The notes: generated from the letters alone by a model not told the origin. Numbered from the stretch's first letter, positions 1 to 8,517 are shown. The stretch: DNA of 64,000 bases from JANNPJ01 sp965200525 (GCA_965200525.1 OZ241368.1:4278001-4342000); one strand, 5' to 3'. Program-made: numbers and translations.

Positions 1-460
1 CACCGAGCCGCTGGTGTCGTTCGGGATCGGCGACCGGGCCTCGCGCCGGGAGCGGGCCCGGGAGCTGCTGGAGCAGGTCGACCTGCCGGCCGCCTACCTC
101 GACCGGCGCCCGGCCGAGCTGTCCGGCGGGCAACGACAGCGGGTGGCCATCGCCCGGGCCCTGGCCGTGCAGCCGGACCTGGTCCTGCTCGACGAGCCGG
201 TCTCCGCGCTCGACGTCCGGATCCAGAAGCAGATCCTCGACCTGCTGGCCGGGCTGCAGCGCGAGCTCGGCCTGAGCTACCTGTTCATCTCGCACGACCT
301 GGCCGTGGTGGCCGAGGTGTCCCACCGGGTCGCCGTCCTGAATCAGGGGCGGGTGGTCGAACAGGGCCAGACCGCACAGATTTTCGCCGATCCGCAGAGC
401 GAGTACACCCAGGAGCTGCTGGCCGCGATCGCCGGCCGGGCCGAGAGGACGTCGTCATGA
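1..460 (+). CDS. ABC transporter ATP-binding protein, OppF/DppF type (5' truncated)
   Basis: This is the C-terminal part of an ABC ATPase whose start lies before the window; the reading frame is open from base 2. It shows the signature LSGGQRQRVAIARAL, Walker B (LVLLDEPVSALD) and the H-loop (SHDLAVV), followed by the C-terminal region usual in oligopeptide/dipeptide/nickel importers. It would energise uptake through a membrane permease encoded upstream. Its TGA stop overlaps the ATG of the next gene (ATGA), so the two are translationally coupled. Substrate cannot be read from this subunit; the neighbouring MsuE-type reductase and sulfurtransferases suggest a sulfur compound. Confidence 0.93.
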   Translation, partial: TEPLVSFGIGDRASRRERARELLEQVDLPAAYLDRRPAELSGGQRQRVAIARALAVQPDLVLLDEPVSALDVRIQKQILDLLAGLQRELGLSYLFISHDLAVVAEVSHRVAVLNQGRVVEQGQTAQIFADPQSEYTQELLAAIAGRAERTSS

Positions 461-1521
461 GCGCCACCACCAGCCGCCGGTACGTCGTGATCGGGGCCGG
501 CGCGATCGGGGCGCTGCTGGCGGCCCAGCTCGAGCTGGCCGGGATCGACACCGTGCTGGTGGCCCGGGGTCAGAACCTGGAGGCGATCCGCCGCGACGGC
601 GTGAAGGTCCGCCGGCCGCAGGGCACCGACACGGTCCGGGTGGACGTCGTCGCCGGGCCCGATGAGCTGCGGCTGACCAGCCACGACGTGCTGGTGCTGG
701 CGACCAAGACGCAGGACGCCGAGGCGGTGCTGGCCCGCTGGGCCTGGCTGCCGGTGCACGCCGCCGACGCCCCGGACACCGACCCGCTGGACACTGCCGG
801 CGAGCCGCCGGCACTGCTCGGTGCCGACCTGCCCGTGCTGACCTTCCAGAACGGCCTGGCCACGGAGGATCTGGCCCTGCGCCGGTTCGCCCGGGTCTAC
901 GGCGTCTCGATCGGGGTGGCGGCCAGCTACCTGGTTCCGGGAGAGGTGGTCTCGCCGTCCTACCCGACCATCGGGGTGGCCTGGCTGGGCCGCTACCCGG
1001 ACCAGGCCGACGAGGCCCAGGAGGAGTACGTCCGCGACCTGGTCGCGGCCGGCTACGCGGTCGAGAGCGTGCCCGACATCTCCGCCTGGAAGGCCCGCAA
1101 GCTGATCGCCAACGCCGCCAACGGGCTCGACGTGCTGGCCGGTACCGACGAGCAGAAGGCGCAGGCCCGGGCCCTGCTCATCGCCGAGGCCCAGGCCGTC
1201 TACGCGGCTGCCGGCATCCGGGTGCCGGCCGAGGCGCCGGGCTTCGGCCCGGGCGGCCCCCTGGTGGTCGAGCCGGTGCCCGGGCACACCCTGGGCCGGC
1301 TCTCCACCTGGCAGAGTTTCGCCCGGGGGGCGTCCAGCGAGATCGACTACCTCAACGGCGAGATCGTCCGGTTGGCGCGGAAGTTCGGCGTCCCGGGACC
1401 GGTGAACGAGAGGTTGCAGCGGCTTCTCGGAGCCCAGGCCGAAGCCGGGCGTGGGCCCGGTTCGGCCGATCTGGACCAGTTGCTGGCCGTGGTCGAGCGA
1501 GTGGTGGAGCGGGTCGGATGA
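457..1521 (+). CDS. PanE/ApbA-family NADPH-dependent reductase
   Basis: A 354-residue protein with an N-terminal Rossmann motif (VIGAGAIGALLAAQL, residues about 11-25) and the C-terminal helical domain of the ketopantoate reductase family, including the conserved region around KLIANAANG (residues about 211-219). Family members reduce a 2-oxo group with NADPH. It is longer than typical PanE (about 300 residues), with extra sequence in the middle near residues 105-125. It sits inside an operon with overlapping stops and starts (ATGA at both ends), so a role in the metabolism of the imported substrate is more likely than pantothenate synthesis. The exact substrate is unknown. Confidence 0.85.
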   Translation: MSATTSRRYVVIGAGAIGALLAAQLELAGIDTVLVARGQNLEAIRRDGVKVRRPQGTDTVRVDVVAGPDELRLTSHDVLVLATKTQDAEAVLARWAWLPVHAADAPDTDPLDTAGEPPALLGADLPVLTFQNGLATEDLALRRFARVYGVSIGVAASYLVPGEVVSPSYPTIGVAWLGRYPDQADEAQEEYVRDLVAAGYAVESVPDISAWKARKLIANAANGLDVLAGTDEQKAQARALLIAEAQAVYAAAGIRVPAEAPGFGPGGPLVVEPVPGHTLGRLSTWQSFARGASSEIDYLNGEIVRLARKFGVPGPVNERLQRLLGAQAEAGRGPGSADLDQLLAVVERVVERVG

Positions 1522-2873
1522 GCGAGAGCCTGGAGGCCGTGCTGGCCGACCTGGCCGTCGTCGCCCCGGGGGCGCGGGCCGAGGTCCGCTCCGACCGCTC
1601 CGGCTGGTGGCCCGACGGCGAGCCGCGGGCGCTGATCCGGGCCCGCGGCGTCGAGGACGTGCAGCGCGCCCTTGCCGCGGCGTCCCGGGCCGGGGTACCG
1701 GTGGTGACCCGGGGCGCGGGCACCGGCCTGGCCGGGGCGGCGACCGCCGGCGCCGGCGCGATCGTGCTCGATCTCTCCGGCCTGAACCGCATCCTTTCCG
1801 TCGACCCGGTGAACGGCACCGCCCGGGTCGAGCCGGGGGTGATCACGGCCGAGCTGGACCGGGCCGCCGGTGAGCACGGGCTGGTCTACGCCCCCGACCC
1901 GGGCAGCGTGGCCATCTCGACCGTCGGCGGCAACATCGCCACCAACGCCGGTGGCCTACGGGGAGCCAAGTACGGCGTGACCCGGGACGCCGTCCTGGCC
2001 CTGGACGTGGTGCTCGCCGACGGCCGGCTGCTGCACCTCGGGCACAGCACGGTCAAGGGCGTGGTCGGGCTCGACCTGGTGGGCCTGGTGGTCGGGTCCG
2101 AAGGCACCCTGGCCGTCGTGGTCGGGGCCACCGTGCGGTTGCTGCCCCGGCCGGCCCGGGTGGCCACCGCCGCCGCCTTCTTCGCCACTGTCGGCGAGGG
2201 CGCGGCGGCCTCGATCGAGCTGGCCACGGCCGGCGTCCGGCCCGCCGTGATCGAACTGGTGGACGGGCCGACCCTGGCCGCCATCGACGACCTGCGCGGT
2301 TCGTCGCTGGCCGAGCGGGGCGGGGCGTTCCTGCTGGTGCAGACCGACGGCTTCGGGGCCGAGGAGGAGATCGGGCTGGTCGCTGACGTCCTGGCCAAGA
2401 CCGCGACCTCGGTGACGACGACGCTGGACCCGGTCGAGGCGCTCGCCCTCTCGGCCGCCCGGCGCGACGCGCTGCCGGCCGTCGAGGCCCGCGGCCGGGT
2501 GCTGATCGAGGACATCGCCGTGCCCCGGGGCTCGCTGGCCGCGGCCGTCGACGGGATCCACGAGATCGCGGCGTCCACCGGGGTGCAGATCTTCGTCTTC
2601 GCCCATGCCGGGGACGGCAACCTGCACCCGATCATCCTGCTCGACGCCGCTGACCCGGCGGACCCGATCCCGGCCGCTGCTCAGGCAGCGGCCGAGGCGA
2701 TCTTCGCCCTCGCCCTCGACCTCGGCGGCACGGTCAGCGCCGAGCACGGGGTCGGCGTCCTGAAACGGGACTGGGTGTCCCGCGAGGTCGGGCCCGACTC
2801 TCTCGACCTGCAACGCCGGATCAAGGATCTGTTCGATCCGGCCGGCATCCTCAACCCCGGAAAGGTGTTCTGA
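1518..2873 (+). CDS. FAD-linked oxidase, GlcD/D-lactate dehydrogenase type
   Basis: A 451-residue flavoprotein of the VAO/PCMH family. The FAD-binding half carries TRGAGTGLAGAA and GGNIATNAGGLRG; the C-terminal half carries the cap-domain motifs FAHAGDGNLHP and SAEHGVG and ends with FDPAGILNPGKVF, all typical of GlcD-like oxidases of 2-hydroxy acids. Length is normal. The ATG overlaps the upstream stop, and the next gene begins two bases after its TGA, so it belongs to the same operon. A plausible order is 2-oxo acid reduction (upstream reductase) and 2-hydroxy acid oxidation here, but the substrate is an inference. Confidence 0.9.
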   Translation: MSESLEAVLADLAVVAPGARAEVRSDRSGWWPDGEPRALIRARGVEDVQRALAAASRAGVPVVTRGAGTGLAGAATAGAGAIVLDLSGLNRILSVDPVNGTARVEPGVITAELDRAAGEHGLVYAPDPGSVAISTVGGNIATNAGGLRGAKYGVTRDAVLALDVVLADGRLLHLGHSTVKGVVGLDLVGLVVGSEGTLAVVVGATVRLLPRPARVATAAAFFATVGEGAAASIELATAGVRPAVIELVDGPTLAAIDDLRGSSLAERGGAFLLVQTDGFGAEEEIGLVADVLAKTATSVTTTLDPVEALALSAARRDALPAVEARGRVLIEDIAVPRGSLAAAVDGIHEIAASTGVQIFVFAHAGDGNLHPIILLDAADPADPIPAAAQAAAEAIFALALDLGGTVSAEHGVGVLKRDWVSREVGPDSLDLQRRIKDLFDPAGILNPGKVF

Positions 2874-2874
2874 G

Positions 2875-3495
2875 ATGAGCATTCCCGAGACCGACCGGCC
2901 CGTGCGCCCGCTCTCCGTGGTGGCCGTGGTGGGCAGCCTGCACGCGCCGTCCAAGACCGCCGTCCTGGTCGACGCGATCCTCGACGAGCTCGGCGCCCGC
3001 CTGCCGATCACCGCCGAGGTGATCCGGCTCAGCGATCTCGGGCCGTCGTTCGCCGGCACCCTGGTGCGCTCGCAGCTGCCGGAACCGGTGCAGGCCGCGC
3101 TGGCCCGGATCGAGCAGGCCGACCTGCTGGTGGTCGCCTCGCCGGTCTACCGGGCGTCGTTCACCGGCCTGCTCAAGCACCTGTTCGACTTCGTCGACCA
3201 GTACGCGCTGGTCGACACGCCCGTGCTGCTGGCTGCCAGCGGTGGCAGCGAACGGCACTCGCTGATCCTGGAGCACCAGCTGCGGCCGCTGTTCGGCTTC
3301 TTCCAGGCCCTCACCCTGCCGCTGGGAATCTATGCCCACGACTCCGACTTCACCGATTACCGGGTGTCGAACCCGCTGCTGGCCGACCGGATCGCCAACG
3401 CTGTCCGGCGGGGGCTGCCGCTGGTCCGGTCCTCGCTCGACGAGCGCGACCGCGCGCTCGCACCGCTCGCCGCACTGCCTGGAGGAAGCTTGTGA
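2875..3495 (+). CDS. FMN reductase, MsuE type
   Basis: A 206-residue flavodoxin-fold reductase. The opening VVGSLHAPSKTAVL is the FMN phosphate loop, and the central SPVYRASFTGLLKHLFDFVD and AASGGSERHSLILEHQLRP segments match the MsuE-type FMN reductases that supply reduced FMN to two-component sulfonate monooxygenases. No monooxygenase lies within the window; it could be upstream of base 1. Start ATG follows the previous stop by one base. Its stop overlaps the GTG of the sulfurtransferase gene. Assignment to MsuE rather than generic FMN reductase rests on the conserved middle region and is fairly secure. Confidence 0.88.
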   Translation: MSIPETDRPVRPLSVVAVVGSLHAPSKTAVLVDAILDELGARLPITAEVIRLSDLGPSFAGTLVRSQLPEPVQAALARIEQADLLVVASPVYRASFTGLLKHLFDFVDQYALVDTPVLLAASGGSERHSLILEHQLRPLFGFFQALTLPLGIYAHDSDFTDYRVSNPLLADRIANAVRRGLPLVRSSLDERDRALAPLAALPGGSL

Positions 3496-4331
3496 GCCCG
3501 TTGATCTCCACCACCGAGCTGGCCGAACTCCTCGCCGCCGGTCGTCGTCCGCACCTGCTGGACGTGCGCTGGCGGCTCGGCGGCCCGCCCGGCCGCGACG
3601 AGTACCGGGCCGGGCACATCCCCGGAGCGGTGTACGTCGACCTGGACGACGAGCTGGCCGCCCCGGCCGGGCCGGGCGTCGGCCGGCACCCGCTGCCGCC
3701 GCCGGCCGATCTGGAGGCCGCGGCCCGGTCCTGGGGCCTGCGGGCCGGCGACCCGGTGGTCGCCTACGACGACGCCGGCAACCTGTCGGCCGCCCGGGCC
3801 TGGTGGCTGCTGCGCTGGGCCGGGGTCGAGGACGTCCGGCTGCTCGACGGCGGTCTGGCCGCCTGGCGGGCCGCCGGCCTGCCGGTGGCGACCGGTGACG
3901 AGGGCGCTGAGCCCGGCGACATCGAGCTCAAGGCCGGGCAGCTGCCCACGGTCGATCCGGACGGCGCGGCCGCCCTGGTGGCCGCCGGCGGGCTGCTGCT
4001 GGACGCGCGGGCGGGGGAGCGGTACCGCGGTGACGTGGTCTCGATCGACCCTCAGCCGGGCCACATCCCGGGTGCGGTCAGCGCGCCGACCACCGAGAAC
4101 CTCGGCGACACCGGCACCTTCCGCAGCCCGGAGGAGCTCCGGGCCCGGTTCGCGGCGCTCGGGGTGGTGCCCGGCCGGCCGGTCGGGGTGTACTGCGGTT
4201 CGGGCGTCACGGCCGCCCACGAGATCGCCGCGCTGGCCCTGGCCGGTGTCGACGACGTCACGCTCTACCCGGGCTCGTGGTCGCAGTGGGCCACCCTGCC
4301 CGGCCGGCCGGTCGCCACCGGGGCGTCCTGA
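3492..4331 (+). CDS. sseA: Thiosulfate/3-mercaptopyruvate sulfurtransferase
   Basis: A 279-residue tandem rhodanese protein. The first (inactive) domain contains the LLDVRWRLGG opening and HIPGAVYVDLD; the second contains HIPGAVSAPT and the active-site loop CGSGVTA with the catalytic Cys at residue 235. The CGSGV(T/S)A loop is usual for TST/MST enzymes that move sulfane sulfur to cyanide or thiols. GTG start overlaps the stop of the FMN reductase, placing it in the same operon and supporting a sulfur-metabolism role for the cluster. Confidence 0.92.
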   Translation: MSPLISTTELAELLAAGRRPHLLDVRWRLGGPPGRDEYRAGHIPGAVYVDLDDELAAPAGPGVGRHPLPPPADLEAAARSWGLRAGDPVVAYDDAGNLSAARAWWLLRWAGVEDVRLLDGGLAAWRAAGLPVATGDEGAEPGDIELKAGQLPTVDPDGAAALVAAGGLLLDARAGERYRGDVVSIDPQPGHIPGAVSAPTTENLGDTGTFRSPEELRARFAALGVVPGRPVGVYCGSGVTAAHEIAALALAGVDDVTLYPGSWSQWATLPGRPVATGAS

Positions 4332-4383
4332 GCCCGGCTCCACCGGTTTCTGCTCATCCGTGCACTCACCAAGGAGATTCGTC

Positions 4384-4761
4384 ATGTCCCAGACCGTCGA
4401 CCGGTCCACCGGTTCCACCGGGTCGAGCGCCGACTCCGGCCCGGCTCCGCTGATCACCGCCGAGGAGGCCCGGCAGCGGGTGGCCGGAGGCGCCGTCCTG
4501 CTCGACACCCGCAGCCCGGGGGGCCGGGAGAAGACCGGCCCGATCGACGGCGCGGTGCTCGTCGACCGGGACGCCCTGGAGGCCGAGTTCGGCTTCGACT
4601 CGCCCTCCCGGCACCAGGAGGTCACCGACCTGCAGACGCCGATCGTGGTCGTCTGCGGCTCGATCAACGGATCCGGGCCGGTGGCCGAGGCCCTGATCGC
4701 CCGCGGCTTCGTCAACGTCGTGCACGTCGACGGCGGGGCGCCGGCCTGGCACGACGCCTGA
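4384..4761 (+). CDS. Single-domain rhodanese-like protein
   Basis: A 125-residue protein starting at an ATG with a good Shine-Dalgarno (AAGGAG at 4371-4376, 7 bases away). It has the rhodanese fold markers LLDTRSPGGRE and VVVCGSINGSG, with the probable catalytic Cys at residue 91, and ends in VVHVDGGAPAWHDA. The loop CGSINGSG is unusual in lacking the arginine or lysine common in active loops. It is probably a sulfur carrier or transfer protein co-transcribed with the upstream sulfurtransferase (52-base gap). An upstream in-frame extension to 3895 is antisense-like filler and was not used. Confidence 0.85.
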   Translation: MSQTVDRSTGSTGSSADSGPAPLITAEEARQRVAGGAVLLDTRSPGGREKTGPIDGAVLVDRDALEAEFGFDSPSRHQEVTDLQTPIVVVCGSINGSGPVAEALIARGFVNVVHVDGGAPAWHDA

Positions 4762-4776
4762 GTTCAGCCGACCGGT

Positions 4777-5721
4777 TCAACCGACCTGGATGACGACGGT
4801 GCTGCCGGTGGCCGCGCCCGTGACCTTCTTCCAGCCGTCGGTGGAGTGCTTGCGCTCCCAGACCTGGCCGGCGACCTGGACCTTGACCACGTCCAGGGCG
4901 CCGGCGCGGGCCACCGCCCAGGAGGCCAGCGACCAGGCCTGTCGGTCGTCGGCCCCGGTGGGCACGGTGAACCGCAGCGTGGTCGGCCCGGCGGCGGCGA
5001 CCGAGTCCCGCCCGGCCTCCTTGGCCGCGGCCGAGCGCACCGCCCGGGCCCGGGCCGTCAGCCCACCGCTGCCCGCGGTCTGAGCCGCCGCCGAACTGGG
5101 CCGCAGCACGCAGCTGAACCCGGCCGGCGAGAAGCCGGTGAGCGTCGAGGCGAAGATCTTGGCCTGCGGTTCGTGGTCGGCGTAGGCCTCCGGGAAGGCC
5201 GAGCGCTGGACCTTCTGGGCCACCTTGGTGATCGGCATCGTCTGGTACCCGTCGATCTTGGACAGGACGTCGTAGAACGCGTTGGCCGCGTAGACCGGGT
5301 CGGAGATCTGCTTTCGGGTGCCCCAGCCCTGGGACGGGCGCTGCTGGAACAGCCCGAGGGAGTCGCGGTCGCCGTAGGTGATGTTGCGCAGCTTGGACTC
5401 CTGGATCGCGGTGGCGATCCCGATCGAGGCGGCCCGGGCCGGCAGACCCCGGTCGTTCGCCACCGCCGCGATGATCGCGGCGTTGCCGGCCTGCTCCGGA
5501 TCGAGTTCGGACGGCGTGCCGTTGGCGACGGCGGTGCAGTGCTCCCGGACCGGTACCGGGCCGACCGAGCCGTTCCACCAGGCCCAGGCGCCCACCCCGG
5601 CCAGCACGACCAGACCGACGACGACCAGGAAGGCGGTCGGGCGACGGCGCCGGGTGCGCCCGCCCCGCCCGCCCGGCGAGGACGAGGGCCGGGCCGGCAA
5701 ACGCAGCGTGTTCTCAGGCAT
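4777..5721 (-). CDS. Membrane-anchored protein with lysozyme-like fold
   Basis: A 314-residue protein: basic Pro/Arg-rich cytoplasmic N-terminus, one membrane segment (about residues 29-48, LVVVGLVVLAGVGAWAWW), then an extracytoplasmic region. Residues about 75-175 (AIQESKLRNITYGDRDSLGLFQQRPSQGWG) resemble the lysozyme/transglycosylase-like fold, including a Glu at the expected catalytic position. Such proteins are common in actinobacteria but poorly characterised. The C-terminal 130 residues show no clear domain. It starts inside the last 8 bases of dapD, so it is translated from the same transcript; a link to peptidoglycan fits the DAP genes but is inference. Confidence 0.75.
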   Translation of the reverse strand: MPENTLRLPARPSSSPGGRGGRTRRRRPTAFLVVVGLVVLAGVGAWAWWNGSVGPVPVREHCTAVANGTPSELDPEQAGNAAIIAAVANDRGLPARAASIGIATAIQESKLRNITYGDRDSLGLFQQRPSQGWGTRKQISDPVYAANAFYDVLSKIDGYQTMPITKVAQKVQRSAFPEAYADHEPQAKIFASTLTGFSPAGFSCVLRPSSAAAQTAGSGGLTARARAVRSAAAKEAGRDSVAAAGPTTLRFTVPTGADDRQAWSLASWAVARAGALDVVKVQVAGQVWERKHSTDGWKKVTGAATGSTVVIQVG

Positions 5722-6769
5722 TGGCGTGCAGCGCGGCGTTCAGCGAGAACCGCTGACCGCGCCGCGCGAGCGCCTCCACCGCGCCCGTCCCCGAGTTGCG
5801 CCGGAACAGCAGCCCGCCGGCACCGGACAGCTCCACCGCCTTGACCACCCGCGGCTGGTCCGACGCCGACCCGGCCGGCTCGTCGCCGGCCGGGTCGATG
5901 GCCGGCGTCAGCAGTCGCACCTTGGTACCGGCGGTCAGGTACAGGCCGGCTTCGACGACGCAGTCGTCACCGAGGCTGATCCCCAGCCCCGAGTTGGCCC
6001 CGAGCAGGCAGCGCTCGCCGATCGAGATCACCTGCGTGCCGCCGCCGGACAGGGTGCCCATGATCGAGGCGCCGCCACCGACGTCGGAGCCGTCCCCGAC
6101 CACCACCCCGCCGGAGATCCGGCCCTCAACCATCGAGGTACCGAGCGTGCCGGCGTTGAAGTTGACGAAGCCCTCGTGCATCACCGTGGTGCCCGGGGCC
6201 AGGTGGGCGCCGAGCCGGACCCGGTCGGCGTTGGCGATCCGGACCCCGGTCGGCAGCACGTAGTCGGTCATCCGGGGAAACTTGTCCACCCCGGTCACCT
6301 CGACCCGGGTGCCCGGGCCGTGACCGGCCCGGATCCGCAACCGGGTGGCCTCGAAATCGTCCACCGGGCAGGGGCCGTGGTTGGTCCAGACCACGTTGGG
6401 CAGCACGCCGAACAGGCCGTCCAGGTTGACCCCGTGCGGCTTGACCAGGCGGTGCGAGAGCAGGTGCAGCCGCAGGTAGGCATCGGGCACGGTGGTCGGG
6501 CCGGCGTCCAGGTCGATCACGGTCCGCACCACGGTCTGCCTGACCCCGCGGTGCGGGTCGGACTCCTCGAGCGAGGCCAGGTCGGCCGGGACGTCGTAGG
6601 GCCCGTCGTGCTCGGGGGCGGGCCCGAGCCGGGGCTGCGGGTACCAGGTGTCCAGGACGGCGCCGGCGTCGGTCACCGAGGCCAGGCCGTACGCCCAGGC
6701 CGTGCGCGGGCCGGCTTCGGCTGCCGGGTTGCTGGTCGTTCCGGACGCTGGGGCGCTCACCTCGGTCAT
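5714..6769 (-). CDS. dapD: 2,3,4,5-tetrahydropyridine-2,6-dicarboxylate N-succinyltransferase
   Basis: A 351-residue protein with the left-handed beta-helix of the actinobacterial DapD family: GVRIANADRVRLGAHLA, HEGFVNFNAGTLG and SMVEGRISGGVVVGDGSD. It makes N-succinyl-2-amino-6-ketopimelate from tetrahydrodipicolinate in the succinylase branch of lysine/meso-DAP synthesis, the branch completed by DapE next door. The ATG lies 6 bases after a TANNNT box on its strand, so the mRNA is probably leaderless. It is divergent from dapE with 37 bases between starts. Confidence 0.95.
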   Translation of the reverse strand: MTEVSAPASGTTSNPAAEAGPRTAWAYGLASVTDAGAVLDTWYPQPRLGPAPEHDGPYDVPADLASLEESDPHRGVRQTVVRTVIDLDAGPTTVPDAYLRLHLLSHRLVKPHGVNLDGLFGVLPNVVWTNHGPCPVDDFEATRLRIRAGHGPGTRVEVTGVDKFPRMTDYVLPTGVRIANADRVRLGAHLAPGTTVMHEGFVNFNAGTLGTSMVEGRISGGVVVGDGSDVGGGASIMGTLSGGGTQVISIGERCLLGANSGLGISLGDDCVVEAGLYLTAGTKVRLLTPAIDPAGDEPAGSASDQPRVVKAVELSGAGGLLFRRNSGTGAVEALARRGQRFSLNAALHANA

Positions 6770-6806
6770 GTCCGCATCTTAGAGCGTGGCCGGTACTGTC
6801 GAGGGT
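6770..6806. promoter_or_regulatory. Interlocked divergent promoters of dapD and dapE
   Basis: The 37-base gap holds two -10-like boxes: TAAGAT (6776-6781, minus strand), 6 bases before the dapD ATG, and TACTGT (6793-6798, plus strand), 8 bases before the dapE ATG. Neither has a good TTGACA -35. With standard spacing each promoter's -35 region would fall on the other's -10 or start site, so simultaneous occupation would be hard. This is inferred from sequence only. Confidence 0.55.
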
Positions 6807-7922
6807 ATGGCGTACACCGCGCAACCGGCCGTGAACAGCCCGTCCCTCCTGGACCTGTCGGCCGACGTCGTCACCCTGACCCGAGCCCTGTGCGACCTGC
6901 CCTCGGTCAGCGGCGACGAACAGGCCGTGGCCGATGCGGTCGAGGTCGCGCTACGCCGGTACCCGCACCTGGAGGTGCTCCGGGACGGCGACGCCGTGGT
7001 CGCCCGGACCAGCCTCGGGCGCGGCGAGCGGGTCGTCATCGCCGGGCACATCGACACCGTGCCGATCGCCGGCAACGTGCCGACCTGGGTCGAGGGCTCG
7101 GGGGCGGACGAGGTGATCCACGGCCGGGGAACGGTCGACATGAAGGGCGGCGTCGCCGTCCAGTTGCGGATGGCGGCAACCGTGCCCGAGCCGGTCCGCG
7201 ACGTCACGTACATCTTCTACGACCACGAGGAGGTCGAGGCCGCCCTCAACGGTCTGGGCCGGCTGGCCCGCAACCACCCCGACTGGCTGGCCGGCGACTT
7301 CGCGGTGCTCTGCGAGCCGTCGTCGGCCCGGGTCGAGGGCGGCTGCCAGGGCACGATGCGGATCGAGGTCGAGACCGTCGGGGTGGCGGCCCACTCGGCG
7401 CGGTCCTGGACCGGCAAGAACGCCATCCACGGCGCGCTTCCGGTGCTGGTCCTGCTCGACGGCTACCAGGCCCGGGAGGTGGACGTCGACGGGCTGGTCT
7501 ACCGCGAGGGCCTGAACGCGGTCGCGATCACGGGCGGGATCGCCGGCAACGTGATCCCGGACCGGTGCGTGGTGACGATCAACTACCGGTTCGCGCCCGA
7601 CCTGTCGGTGGCCGCGGCCGAGGCCCACCTGCGTTCGGTCTTCAGCGGTTTCACGGTCACCGTCACCGATGCCTCGCCGGCGGCCCGGCCCGGGCTGAAC
7701 CACCCGGCTGCGGCCAGTTTCGTGGCCGCGGTCGGCGGCACCCCGGGCCCGAAGTACGGCTGGACCGATGTGGCCCGGTTCTCCGAACTGGGCATCCCGG
7801 CGGTCAACTACGGCCCCGGCGACCCGCTCCTGGCCCACAAGGACGACGAGCACTGCCCGGCGTCCCAGATCGTGGCCTGCGAGCAGGCGCTGCGTTCCTG
7901 GCTGGAGACGCCGGCCGGCTGA
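6807..7922 (+). CDS. dapE: Succinyl-diaminopimelate desuccinylase
   Basis: A 371-residue M20-family metallopeptidase. Metal ligand motifs are visible: AGHIDTVP, GRGTVDMKGG (bridging Asp), and YDHEEVE (catalytic and ligand Glu), with ARSWTGKNAIHG in the dimerisation domain and a C-terminal HK ligand region (LLAHKDDEHC). It removes succinate from N-succinyl-LL-DAP, following DapD. I chose ATG 6807 over GTG 6786 because the TACTGT box at 6793-6798 would place transcription start at or just before 6807. It is monocistronic, with a hairpin terminator right after it. Confidence 0.94.
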   Translation: MAYTAQPAVNSPSLLDLSADVVTLTRALCDLPSVSGDEQAVADAVEVALRRYPHLEVLRDGDAVVARTSLGRGERVVIAGHIDTVPIAGNVPTWVEGSGADEVIHGRGTVDMKGGVAVQLRMAATVPEPVRDVTYIFYDHEEVEAALNGLGRLARNHPDWLAGDFAVLCEPSSARVEGGCQGTMRIEVETVGVAAHSARSWTGKNAIHGALPVLVLLDGYQAREVDVDGLVYREGLNAVAITGGIAGNVIPDRCVVTINYRFAPDLSVAAAEAHLRSVFSGFTVTVTDASPAARPGLNHPAAASFVAAVGGTPGPKYGWTDVARFSELGIPAVNYGPGDPLLAHKDDEHCPASQIVACEQALRSWLETPAG

Positions 7923-7933
7923 GCCGGCCGACC

Positions 7934-7972
7934 GAGCCGGCCGGCGTCCGGTCAGGGGGCGCCGGCCGGCTC
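7934..7972. terminator. Hairpin terminator after dapE
   Basis: A perfect 13-base inverted repeat (GAGCCGGCCGGCG at 7934-7946 and its complement at 7960-7972) with a 13-base loop, directly after the dapE stop. There is no U-tract, as is usual in actinobacteria. It could also serve the remnant locus transcribed from the other side. Confidence 0.7.
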
Positions 7973-7984
7973 GCCGCCGGGCCG

Positions 7985-8517
7985 GTCAGCCGCGGATCAT
8001 CGGGGCTCACCTTGACCGTGGCCCGGGCCATCCGTAGCGCCTTCGACCTGGTCAGCGTGCCCGTCACGCCGGCGTTCACGCCGTTCGGCAGTGACCAGGT
8101 CAGATTGCCGGTGGGCTTGTGTCCCAGGCCGAGATGCCGGTGTACTGCCACCAGCCGGTCCGGCCGTTGACGTCGACCTTGCGGTACCCGACCTCGGGCC
8201 CGAGTGGGAAATTGCCGTACTGGCCCACCCGGAGGGTCCAGCCGCCCTCGCCCTGACCGTCGGTGGCGGGCCCGGCGGAACCGGGAGCGGACCTGGTTCA
8301 GGGCGACCCGGTACACCCAGGCCTCCGGGCGGTGAGCCTGACGGACGCTTCGCCAGCGCAGCAGGGCCCGGGCGAAGGCCTCGGCGGTGGCCTCCTCGGC
8401 GAGGGCGGCATCGCCGACCGCCAGCGTGACCGCGCGCCGCACCCGGGCGTAGCCGGCGGCGTACCACTCGGCGAAGTCGCTGTCCTCGGGGTCGCTGCGC
8501 GCGGGCGGCGGGCTCAT
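7985..8517 (-). pseudogene. Remnant: ECF-like sigma factor region 2 joined to the tail of another gene
   Basis: From ATG 8517 the first ~75 residues form a sigma-70 region 2 of the SigE/ECF kind: DFAEWYAAGYARVRRAVTL, EEATAEAFARAL and EAWVYRVALNQVRSRFRR. Region 4 is absent. Near 8265 good coding sense moves to another frame (GEGGWTLRVGQYGNFPLG and TGWWQYTGISAWDTS) and near 8110 back again (TGNLTWSLPNGVNAGVTG and SKALRMARATVKV). The tail resembles the end of a separate extracytoplasmic protein such as those often encoded downstream of these sigma genes. I read this as a deletion that fused two genes plus at least one later frameshift. The lower end is approximate. An assembly error is the alternative. 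Confidence 0.6.

Noticed and set aside
5378..8170. 930-codon plus-strand frame
   Set aside because: It runs antisense to dapD and out of frame through dapE; Arg/Gly/Pro-rich composition typical of shadow frames in GC-rich DNA.
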